Source: JAZRZI01 sp045601325
Lineage (GTDB): Bacteria; Bacillota_I; Bacilli_A; RFN20; CAG-826
Direction: 5' to 3'
Assembly: GCA_045601325.1 (NCBI GenBank)
Contig: JAZRZI010000008.1
Coordinates: 1-64,000, forward strand
Length of the DNA stretch: 64,000 nt
Positions 54,981-62,260 of the stretch are shown here, piece by piece. Position numbers and translations under genes: made by a program. Below the pieces are notes generated by a model. That model searched no databases, was not told where the DNA came from, and saw nothing but the letters and a program-made list of their open reading frames with translations. Numbering within the stretch: position 1 is the stretch's first letter; each line of letters opens with the position of its first letter.

Positions 54981-55364
54981 TTACAGGGATTTTTCAATCT
55001 CTGTTTTAATTTTTACAGCTTTGTTTTCGATTACTAATGTAACTTTATTAGTCATTTCGACAATGTTAGAAACTCCTAATGTAGTTAATTGATCTCTATT
55101 GATTAATGATTTGTCCAATAAAGAAACAGATAATCTTGAACCGGAGGCATTAACCTCTTTCACATTATCTTTTCCACCTAAAGCATCTAGCCAATTAGAA
55201 CTATCAATTTGAGGTGTTTTATCTTTATGAGATTTGCCTTTAATAACAAAAACAATAACCAAAGTTATAACAATGATTCCAATCACTCCCATACAAAGCC
55301 AAATAGCGTTGTTTTTTAAGAAAGCATTGAAGTCATCTTTAAAACCATCAAATATAGGTACCAT
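54981..55364 (-). CDS. membrane-anchored EIIB-like domain lacking the phosphorylation cysteine
   Basis: A 127-residue protein with one membrane helix (about 20-42) and a C-terminal domain (56-125) that reads like the glucose-type PTS EIIB fold: WLDALGGKDNVKEVNASGSRL, TTLGVSNIVEMTNKVTLVI. In true EIIB the phosphorylated cysteine stands before xTRL (DxCxTRL); here it is S74 (NASGSRL). Phosphotransfer by the usual chemistry is therefore impossible. It is coupled to nadK through a shared base (TAATG). A regulatory or sensing role is an inference. Confidence 0.75.
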   Translation of the reverse strand: MVPIFDGFKDDFNAFLKNNAIWLCMGVIGIIVITLVIVFVIKGKSHKDKTPQIDSSNWLDALGGKDNVKEVNASGSRLSVSLLDKSLINRDQLTTLGVSNIVEMTNKVTLVIENKAVKIKTEIEKSL

Positions 55365-56152
55365 TATTTAACAAAGCTCCTCTTTAATGCTTTAATCCAT
55401 GAACGTGTATTTGCGTGAATCATATTCACACGTTTATCTGATAATGTAACTAACATAGAAATCAATCTTTGGTTAGATTCTGTAGTCATATAATCATAAC
55501 CGACGACTTCTTTTCTAAAATCTCCAGTAATAAGAATGTTCTTTTCTCCAGAAACAATAAGCGGGGACCCTAAAGAACGAATAACATTATTTTGAATTGT
55601 AGCAATTTCAGTTAATTCTAATAAATCTAATGATGGATCAACAACCGCACCACCAAGTGATTTATTATAAGCTGTGCTTCCAGATGATGAACAAATAATC
55701 AAACCATTACCATGGAATGTTTCGAGATGGTCTTCATTAATATCAACATCCGCGATTAATGTATGGAAAGGAGATTCTAATCTAATTTCATTAACTGCAA
55801 AAATATCTTCTTCGTCATCGTTTTCAAAAACAAGATGCCCTTTTAACAATCTATGAGGAGTAACAACATATTCCTCTTTTTCAATTTTTCTAAACAAATG
55901 GGAAATATCCTTATCTGTATAGTCAAAGAAAAAACATAAAGTTCCATCGTTAACTCCAACAAAGTTAATAGTATCTAATTTATCAATGTAATGTTGAACT
56001 GCTCTTAAGAAAGTTCCATCGCCACCAACAAAGATAACAATATCAGGATTTTCGTTATCTATAATATATCCACGTTTGTCACATTCTTCCTTAATTAGGC
56101 CAGTAACTAATGATTGGTCTTTTTTTGGATTAAGAAATAAACCTATCTTCAT
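55364..56152 (-). CDS. nadK: NAD kinase
   Basis: Phosphorylates NAD to NADP. The 262-residue protein shows IVIFVGGDGTFLRAVQ (GGDG motif), GVNDGTLCFF and SSSGSTAYNKSLGGAVVDP, the NAD-kinase signatures. It is the first gene of a two-gene unit with the EIIB-like protein. The divergent CYTH gene starts 57 bases away. Confidence 0.95.
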   Translation of the reverse strand: MKIGLFLNPKKDQSLVTGLIKEECDKRGYIIDNENPDIVIFVGGDGTFLRAVQHYIDKLDTINFVGVNDGTLCFFFDYTDKDISHLFRKIEKEEYVVTPHRLLKGHLVFENDDEEDIFAVNEIRLESPFHTLIADVDINEDHLETFHGNGLIICSSSGSTAYNKSLGGAVVDPSLDLLELTEIATIQNNVIRSLGSPLIVSGEKNILITGDFRKEVVGYDYMTTESNQRLISMLVTLSDKRVNMIHANTRSWIKALKRSFVK

Positions 56153-56208
56153 TTTAACAAACCCCTTTTAGTGTGCTAATATTGTATCACAATATAAAAG
56201 GTAGTCAA

Positions 56209-56799
56209 ATGTCAAAAGAAATGGAATATGAAGAAAGAGTAATGCTTAATTATGACCAATATTTAAGCATTTTAGCCTTTTATATGCAAAAAGAGCCATC
56301 TACCCCTATATTAGTGCAAACAAATTACTATTTCGATGATAAGCACTTCACATTAATTAAAAAGCACTTTGTATTAAGAATACGCACTGTTGAAGATGTT
56401 AAATGTGAATTAACATTAAAAATAAAAGGGATTAACGGAGATACAGAAATTAATATCCCATTATCCTACAACAAAGCACAAGAATTAATTGATAACTTTA
56501 ATATTGAAGACAAAGAATTATTTAGTCAATTATCCAAAGAAAACATCGACGTTAAAGATTTAAAATTAATTGGATCTTTAAGAAATATTCGTTCTGAGTT
56601 CTATGACGGAGACAACCTAATTGTTGTTGATAAAAATGAATATCTTGATGTAGTTGACTATAACTTAGAAGTTGAATCTGCATCCATGGAAAATAGCAAA
56701 AATTGTATTTTAAAAATTTGTAATCAGTTTAATTTAGAATACACAAAAGATTACGTCTCTAAGAGTAGACGTTTATTAAAAAAAATATATAAAAGTTAA
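56209..56799 (+). CDS. CYTH-domain protein (YjbK-like)
   Basis: A 196-residue protein with the CYTH triphosphate-tunnel pattern: acidic EYEERVML at the N-terminus, NYYFDD, VLRIRTVED, CELTLKIKG and YNLEVES. In place of the usual ExExK the start reads EYEER, so Lys is replaced by Arg. Firmicute YjbK-type CYTH proteins hydrolyse triphosphates or act near (p)ppGpp enzymes. The ATG at 56209 follows AAAGG by about eight bases. Its stop abuts the stop of the converging spx gene with no base between. Confidence 0.82.
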   Translation: MSKEMEYEERVMLNYDQYLSILAFYMQKEPSTPILVQTNYYFDDKHFTLIKKHFVLRIRTVEDVKCELTLKIKGINGDTEINIPLSYNKAQELIDNFNIEDKELFSQLSKENIDVKDLKLIGSLRNIRSEFYDGDNLIVVDKNEYLDVVDYNLEVESASMENSKNCILKICNQFNLEYTKDYVSKSRRLLKKIYKS

Positions 56800-57231
56800 T
56801 TATTTGTCAGTTTTTGCTTGATCACAGTTGGCAAATTTTTCGCAATTCTCCTTCAAACAGAAGTCCATTGCCATTCTTCTTGCCTTTGGAATGAATACTG
56901 TTAATTCATCATTATCATATCCAACCTGAATTTGAGAATCATCCACCATGATTGGTCTTTTTAGGACACTTGGATTGTTACGGATAAATTGAATTAGCTC
57001 TTTAATTGTCATAGAGTTAATATCAACTTTTCCCTCTTTGATAATCTTGCTTTTTGTAGCAATAATATCATCAGTACCATTTTCACTTTTCTTGAGTATG
57101 TCTCTTAATTCATCTTCACTTAAAGTTGCTGAAAATATGTTTTTTTCAACGAATGGAATATTTTGTTCGTTGAACCAGTTTTTAACCTTCTTACAAGATG
57201 AACATGTTGGAGCAGTGTAAATTTTTATCAT
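56800..57231 (-). CDS. spx: Spx-family transcriptional regulator
   Basis: ArsC-fold regulator that binds RNA polymerase alpha and responds to thiol stress. The 143-residue protein starts MIKIYTAPTCSSCKKVKNWF with the redox CxxC (C10, C13) and has RPIMVDDSQIQVGYDNDEL near residues 93-111, typical of Spx. The ATG at 57231 is six bases from a perfect TATAAT (minus strand 57238-57243) with no Shine-Dalgarno; an upstream frame start lies inside that promoter. Confidence 0.92.
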   Translation of the reverse strand: MIKIYTAPTCSSCKKVKNWFNEQNIPFVEKNIFSATLSEDELRDILKKSENGTDDIIATKSKIIKEGKVDINSMTIKELIQFIRNNPSVLKRPIMVDDSQIQVGYDNDELTVFIPKARRMAMDFCLKENCEKFANCDQAKTDK

Positions 57232-57237
57232 GGAAAT

Positions 57238-57243
57238 ATTATA
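57238..57243 (-). promoter_or_regulatory. consensus -10 of spx
   Basis: TATAAT six bases before the ATG, so transcription should start at the start codon. Confidence 0.55.
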
Positions 57244-57360
57244 TAACAACGTTATAGTTTTTACACAAAAATCATTAAAATATATAATGCAAAAATCAAT
57301 CGTTGATTGAAAAGCAAATTACAAATCATTAAACTATATTAGAAAGAAGAGGGTCAAATT

Positions 57361-58344
57361 ATGGCAGATAGAATTCTTACAGGTATTAAGCCAACTGGCA
57401 AATTAACATTAGGAAATTACATTGGTGTTCTCAAAGGATTACCAAAACAAATGGATAGAGGTGATTGCTTTATCTTTATTGCAGACTTACATGCTTTAAC
57501 GCTTCCTATAGATCCAGAAGAATTAAGACAAAATAGCATTGACCTAGCTGCCTTCTATCTTGCTGCAGGTCTTGACCCAAAAAGAGTTACTTTGTTTTTA
57601 CAATCTAGTGTTTCTGCCCACAGTGAATTAAACTCAATCATGCAAAACTATTTGTATATGGGTGAATTATCTAGAATGACACAATTTAAGGATAAATCAT
57701 CTAAGATGAAAGAATCCGCAATTGGATTAGGACTATTTGCTTATCCAGTTTTAATGGCTTGCGATATCATTCTTTACGACGCAAATATTGTTCCTGTGGG
57801 TGAAGATCAAGTTCAACATGTGGAATTGACCAGAGATTTAGTTAATAGGTTTAACAATAGATATGGTGATGTTCTTCAAATGCCTAAATACGAAATGCGT
57901 AAGGTTGGTGCAAGAATTATGTCACTATCAAATCCATTAGTGAAAATGTCTAAATCAGATCCTAAGGGTGACATCTTTTTAAAAGATGACTTATCAGTAA
58001 TTAGAAAGAAAATCATGTCAGCGGTTACAGATTCAGGCTGTGAAGTTAAATACGATGTCGAAAATAAACCAGGTGTATCTAACTTATTAACAATCTACGC
58101 TGCAATTAAAGAAATTAGCATAGAAGAAGCAGAAGCACATTTCACTGGATATCGATATGGTGATTTCAAAAAAGAAGTTGCGGATGCGGTTTGTGATGAA
58201 TTAGGACCTTTCCAAGAAAGATATAGAAAGATTATTGAACACAAATCATACGAAGCAGTCTTAAAAGAAGGCGCAATTAAAGCGAAAGCTATTGCAGATA
58301 AAACATTAGGAAGAGTCCAAAAAGCAATAGGTTTATTAAAATAG
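57361..58344 (+). CDS. trpS: tryptophanyl-tRNA synthetase
   Basis: Charges tRNA-Trp. The 327-residue class I enzyme begins with ILTGIKPTGKLTLGNYIG (HIGH-like), has PVGEDQVQHVELTRDL and the KMSKS motif VKMSKSDPKG. Length is normal. AGAGGG precedes the ATG by about seven bases. In contrast to tyrS, no T-box motif is visible in the 110-base leader; only a small hairpin (CAATC GTT GATTG near 57300). Confidence 0.97.
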   Translation: MADRILTGIKPTGKLTLGNYIGVLKGLPKQMDRGDCFIFIADLHALTLPIDPEELRQNSIDLAAFYLAAGLDPKRVTLFLQSSVSAHSELNSIMQNYLYMGELSRMTQFKDKSSKMKESAIGLGLFAYPVLMACDIILYDANIVPVGEDQVQHVELTRDLVNRFNNRYGDVLQMPKYEMRKVGARIMSLSNPLVKMSKSDPKGDIFLKDDLSVIRKKIMSAVTDSGCEVKYDVENKPGVSNLLTIYAAIKEISIEEAEAHFTGYRYGDFKKEVADAVCDELGPFQERYRKIIEHKSYEAVLKEGAIKAKAIADKTLGRVQKAIGLLK

Positions 58345-58575
58345 GCATTAAAGATTCCAATTTGAAGCCCGTTAAGAAACCATTTTTAATTGTGCCACAA
58401 AATATGTTTTAATTTATGAAAAGCTTAATTCTTTACTATAAAAACATTCACTTGATGCTTTTGAAATAACAAAAGTATTTATGATTTCTTAAAAAAATTT
58501 CCGATTGAATCGCTTTTTTTAATGCTAATCTTTTTTTTATTTTTAAAAACAATAGTGTCGTGTTATTATATGCCC
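58345..58575. other. intergenic region before the Na/Pi cotransporter
   Basis: A 231-base AT-rich stretch without a gene. It holds a hairpin CTTTTG/CAAAAG (58458-58475) without a T run and an extended -10 TGtTATTAT (58561-58569) that ends six bases before the ATG at 58576. No clear terminator for trpS was found. Confidence 0.5.
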
Positions 58576-60228
58576 ATGGTTATCAACGATTTAACAACTG
58601 CGATTATCTACTTGTTAGTAGGCGTATCAATATTATTAATTGGCATGAAATTAATGTCTGGTGGTTTGAAAAAATGTATAGGCCACAGCATTAGAAAATT
58701 CTTTAAAAAAACAGAAAATAGTCCTGTTGTATCATTGGGTATTGGCACTGTAGTAACTGCCGGAATTCAATCAAGCGATGCGACTAATGCAATGGTTATT
58801 GGTTTCATAAATGCTGGAGCAATGACTATTTTCCAAGGACTATGTATCATGCTTGGTGCGTATATAGGCACAACTGTCACAGGTATATTAGCCTCATTCT
58901 CATCATTACGTATTTCTTTGTATTTCTTGCTATTCGCATTCGTAGGCGTAATATTAATGTTTATTAATAGCGATTTAGTTAAAAACATTGGCGAAATACT
59001 TGCAGGTTTGGGATTATTGTTCTTTGGCCTTGCCATTATGAAAGCTGGTTTTAAGCAAGAAGACATTATTTTGGGCATTCAAAATATATTTGGAAACATT
59101 AACTTTGGTCCACTTTTATACTTATTTGGAATATTGCTAACTGCACTTGTGCAGTCTTCTTCTGCAGTAACATCTATTGTTATTGCCATGGTTGGTGCCT
59201 CTTCAATCACATTGGGAACTGGTTTGTATATTGTTTTAGGCGCTATGGTTGGAACGGTTGTAACCACTTTACTTGCCACTATTGGAGGCTCTGTAAGTGG
59301 TAAAAGAGCAGCTTTAGTTGCATTTGTATTAAGATTGTTAACTACATCTATAATGTTAGTTTTATTATGCATATTTAACGAACAAATATCTCAAGCAATG
59401 CATATCTTTGCGGTTGATGGAAGCGACGAACTTCCTGTCGCGTTATTTACATTATTCTTCAATATTATTTTCATGCCTCTGTGCATTCCATTATTAAAGC
59501 CAATGATCAAACTATTTGAAAAGATAGTTAAAGATAAAGAAGCGAATAAACTTAAAACATGTATTCGTTACATTAATAACAATTTGCTAAAAACACCTGC
59601 AGTTGCAGAATTACAAGTTAAAAAAGAAATACTTCATATGTACGATTTAGCTTATAGAAACTACATCAACGGTATTAATAAATTTCTTATTAATGAAAAT
59701 GATAAAGATGCAGAATTGAAAGAATTAGAAAACCAGATTGACTATTTAAATAGTCATATTGCTGACTTCCTTATAGAATTATCTTCAAAAGTAGATAAAC
59801 GTGATGAACAAAGAGTCGGAGCATTCTTCCATGTTATTAACGATATTGAACGTATTGGCGACCACGCTTTAAACTTCTTAGAAGAATATAACAGCATGAA
59901 AAATAAAGAACTTAAATATACAGAAATCGCATTAGAAGAAATTAAAGAATTTAACAACGTGTTACTTCCTATGTTTGATTTAGCCAGAAACATCTTCAAC
60001 AACAAAGATAAAAGTTTATTAAAAAAATTGCATGAATTAGAAAATAAAACAGATCAATTAAAAATTAAATTCTCCACTAATCACTACGAAAGAATCAAAG
60101 CTAAAGAATGTGTTAACGAACTATCATCATACTATTCCACGCTTCTCGTAGAATTAGAAAGAATTGCGGACCACTTAAATAATATAGGCTATTCTATTAT
60201 CAACCCTGTCGGTGATGATTCAAATTAA
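58576..60228 (+). CDS. Na/Pi cotransporter family protein with PhoU-like domain
   Basis: A 550-residue protein: membrane domain with the two inverted repeats of NptA/YjbB transporters, each with a QSS motif (AGIQSSDATNAM and ALVQSSSAVTSI), and a cytoplasmic C-terminal PhoU-like helical domain (about 355-545, INDIERIGDHALNFLEEY and LERIADHLNNIGYS). Likely transports phosphate, with Na+ as coupling ion. The start at 58576 is chosen because an extended -10 element ends six bases before it; further upstream starts lie in or before the promoter. Confidence 0.87.
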   Translation: MVINDLTTAIIYLLVGVSILLIGMKLMSGGLKKCIGHSIRKFFKKTENSPVVSLGIGTVVTAGIQSSDATNAMVIGFINAGAMTIFQGLCIMLGAYIGTTVTGILASFSSLRISLYFLLFAFVGVILMFINSDLVKNIGEILAGLGLLFFGLAIMKAGFKQEDIILGIQNIFGNINFGPLLYLFGILLTALVQSSSAVTSIVIAMVGASSITLGTGLYIVLGAMVGTVVTTLLATIGGSVSGKRAALVAFVLRLLTTSIMLVLLCIFNEQISQAMHIFAVDGSDELPVALFTLFFNIIFMPLCIPLLKPMIKLFEKIVKDKEANKLKTCIRYINNNLLKTPAVAELQVKKEILHMYDLAYRNYINGINKFLINENDKDAELKELENQIDYLNSHIADFLIELSSKVDKRDEQRVGAFFHVINDIERIGDHALNFLEEYNSMKNKELKYTEIALEEIKEFNNVLLPMFDLARNIFNNKDKSLLKKLHELENKTDQLKIKFSTNHYERIKAKECVNELSSYYSTLLVELERIADHLNNIGYSIINPVGDDSN

Positions 60229-60239
60229 AATATTTTAAT
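60224..60239. repeat. 16-base palindrome across two converging stop codons
   Basis: ATTAAAATATTTTAAT is perfectly palindromic and contains the TAA stops of both the transporter gene and the RluD-type gene. It might act as a weak bidirectional 3' structure. Confidence 0.5.
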
Positions 60240-61209
60240 GGAACTTTAATTTGTCCAATAAGTCTTGATATTCTCGTGGCATCGGAGCCTTAAAGGATTT
60301 ACTAGAAAGATTTTCTAAAGGTTTAGCCAACTTGCCAAAATGAAGTTCACTAGCGTGTAAGAATTGATTTTTAAATTTGTATTCTTTTTCGAATAAATTA
60401 TTAACTTTGAAATCACCATATTTAGTGTCACCCACTACATGGTGTCTAATATAAGACATATGAACACGGATTTGATGTGTTCTACCGGTAACTAGAGTTA
60501 AATCTAATAACGTATAGTCACCAAATCTTTCAATTGGGTGATAAATTGTTTTCGAAGTTTTCCCACCATCTTTAGTTTTTGCGACAACGGCTTTCTTTTG
60601 ATCAAAGTTTTTTCTAAGAGGGGCGTCAACCTCACCATTTTCTTCTACATCGCCAACCACTAAAGACAAATAATGTTTCCCTATTAATTCGTGATTCTTT
60701 AACAATTCAAATAAATAGACTAAAGAGGCATGGTTCTTACCAAAAATAACAAAACCGGAAGTATTTCTATCTATTCTATGAGCAGGTCCAGGTTTAAAGC
60801 CAACTTCCTTATTAGGATCATATTCCCCTTTTGCCATTAAATACTCAATAACCATTTGGTCTAATGCTTTTTCGTTAGAATGGTCATCTTTTTGCACTAG
60901 TACACCTCTAGGTTTGTTGATAAAGATGACATTTTTATCCTCGTAAACAATCCAATCTTTTATTGAATAGTTAGGTGTAAAATCACCATTTTTTTTAAAC
61001 TCTTCCATTTTAGTGTCAGCGATATAAATCAAGACCTCATCGCCTTCATTTACGATATACTTTGTATCTTGCCAATGGCCATTCACTTTAATATCTTTTT
61101 TTCTAAATGTTTTATAGATAAAAGATAATGGAGCAATACTAAGAATTTTTCTTACATATTTCTCTAAGGTTTGCCCTTGTTCTGTATCTTTAACAATGAA
61201 TTTTTGCAT
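60235..61209 (-). CDS. RluC/RluD-family 23S rRNA pseudouridine synthase
   Basis: A 324-residue enzyme: N-terminal S4-like domain (KYVRKIL to EGDEVLIYI), then the catalytic domain with VIFINKPRGVLV, the active-site Asp in AHRIDRNTSG and LVTGRTHQIRVHMSYI. Family members modify 23S rRNA; RluC versus RluD specificity cannot be assigned. TACAAT on the minus strand (61218-61223) lies eight bases before the ATG without Shine-Dalgarno. Confidence 0.92.
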   Translation of the reverse strand: MQKFIVKDTEQGQTLEKYVRKILSIAPLSFIYKTFRKKDIKVNGHWQDTKYIVNEGDEVLIYIADTKMEEFKKNGDFTPNYSIKDWIVYEDKNVIFINKPRGVLVQKDDHSNEKALDQMVIEYLMAKGEYDPNKEVGFKPGPAHRIDRNTSGFVIFGKNHASLVYLFELLKNHELIGKHYLSLVVGDVEENGEVDAPLRKNFDQKKAVVAKTKDGGKTSKTIYHPIERFGDYTLLDLTLVTGRTHQIRVHMSYIRHHVVGDTKYGDFKVNNLFEKEYKFKNQFLHASELHFGKLAKPLENLSSKSFKAPMPREYQDLLDKLKFH

Positions 61210-61267
61210 ACGTAGATATTGTAATCAAAAATATTTTCTAAATAAAGATAACATATTTATGTTTTTT

Positions 61268-61276
61268 TGTTATAAT
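61268..61276 (+). promoter_or_regulatory. extended -10 promoter of tRNA-Ser(GGA)
   Basis: TGtTATAAT; a leader of some 35 bases before the tRNA contains the hairpin CCACGA/TCGTGG (61288-61304). Confidence 0.55.
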
Positions 61277-61319
61277 ACATAAGCACGCCACGAAAAACTC
61301 GTGGGAAAAGGCCATTCAT

Positions 61320-61410
61320 GGAGGAATACCCAAGAGGCTGAAGGGGCGGGCTTGGAAAGCTCGTAGGCATGTAACAGTGCGCAAGGGTTCAAATCCCTTT
61401 TCTTCCGCCA
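61320..61410 (+). tRNA. tRNA-Ser(GGA)
   Basis: Class II tRNA: acceptor GGAGGAA/TTCTTCC, anticodon loop TTGGAAA (anticodon GGA), long variable arm, T arm AAGGG-TTCAAAT-CCCTT, discriminator G and encoded CCA. It marks the border between core genes and mobile-type genes. Confidence 0.96.
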
Positions 61411-61420
61411 ATAGAATACT

Positions 61421-61444
61421 ACCCTAGATTTTATCTAGGGTTTT
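61421..61444 (+). terminator. terminator after tRNA-Ser(GGA)
   Basis: Nine-pair stem ACCCTAGAT/ATCTAGGGT, loop TTT, then T run. Confidence 0.85.
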
Positions 61445-61460
61445 ATTCTTTACATAGACC

Positions 61461-61493
61461 AAAATGGGAAAAAAATGGGAAAAAAATGGGAAA
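61461..61493 (+). repeat. three tandem copies of an 11-base unit
   Basis: AAAATGGGAAA repeated three times without change, between the tRNA-Ser terminator and the first mobile-type gene. Confidence 0.8.
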
Positions 61494-61495
61494 AG

Positions 61496-62260
61496 TTATT
61501 TCTCTTCCTTCTCCCTTCTTGCTTTAAGATATGCACTTAGTTTCTTGTCAATCCATCTTGCAATTTTGAAGAGACAAGTAATGTAAACAATAAGACAAGC
61601 ACCTAATACGAACCAGTTATAAACCTTATCAAAAGTAAATGGTAAGAATAAATCCTTTGGAATTAAAGACACTCCAAATACCACTGTGGCAATTCCAACA
61701 GCTTTACCAATTGCTCCATAAAGCATATGCAACCACCACTTCATTTTCATAGATCCTACACATAGACAAATAAAGTCATCTGGGAATAGTGGAAGTAAAT
61801 ACATTATTGGAACATAAACCATACCTTTTTCATTGATTAGTTCTTTGGTCTTTTCGTATTCTTCCTTGCCAAATATCTTGATGATGAGTTTAGAGCCACC
61901 AAATCGACCTAAAGCATCAATGAAAATGTAAGAGAGAATACAACCACCAAATGTTGCTAAAAAGCACTTCCAATTTGCTCCAAATAATGCAATTCCTAGC
62001 CATACAAAGACACCACTACCAACCGGGTTCATACAAAGAAGTGTCGCTCCAATTGCTTCTGCTAGAACATAAACTATGTAAAGCATTGGGTTGTCTTTGA
62101 GTTCTTCAAACATAGCATTGTTAAAAACAAAGCCATTATCAAATTGAATTACACCAGTAAGATAGAAAATTAAGAAGAAAATACTACTTATTGCGATACC
62201 AATTGCTAAGACAATTAAGAGTTGAAGTAATTGCTTTTTATGATTCTTAAGCCATTTCAT
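61496..62260 (-). CDS. VTT-domain (TVP38/TMEM64, DedA-related) membrane protein
   Basis: A 254-residue polytopic protein with about six hydrophobic segments. The VTT/SNARE-associated pattern appears as NPVGSGVFVWLGIALFG, then FGGCILSYIFIDALGRFGG and LLPLFPDDFICLCVGSMKM, where the conserved Pro-Asp precedes a re-entrant region. Relatives are lipid scramblase- or transporter-like. Its ATG shares one base with the stop of the large upstream gene (TAATG), so it is expressed with that mobile-element gene and is probably part of it. Confidence 0.8.
   Translation of the reverse strand: MKWLKNHKKQLLQLLIVLAIGIAISSIFFLIFYLTGVIQFDNGFVFNNAMFEELKDNPMLYIVYVLAEAIGATLLCMNPVGSGVFVWLGIALFGANWKCFLATFGGCILSYIFIDALGRFGGSKLIIKIFGKEEYEKTKELINEKGMVYVPIMYLLPLFPDDFICLCVGSMKMKWWLHMLYGAIGKAVGIATVVFGVSLIPKDLFLPFTFDKVYNWFVLGACLIVYITCLFKIARWIDKKLSAYLKARREKEEK

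Noticed and set aside
58501..58530. Terminator after trpS (CGATTGAATCG and T run)
   Set aside because: Only four base pairs can form, too weak to call.
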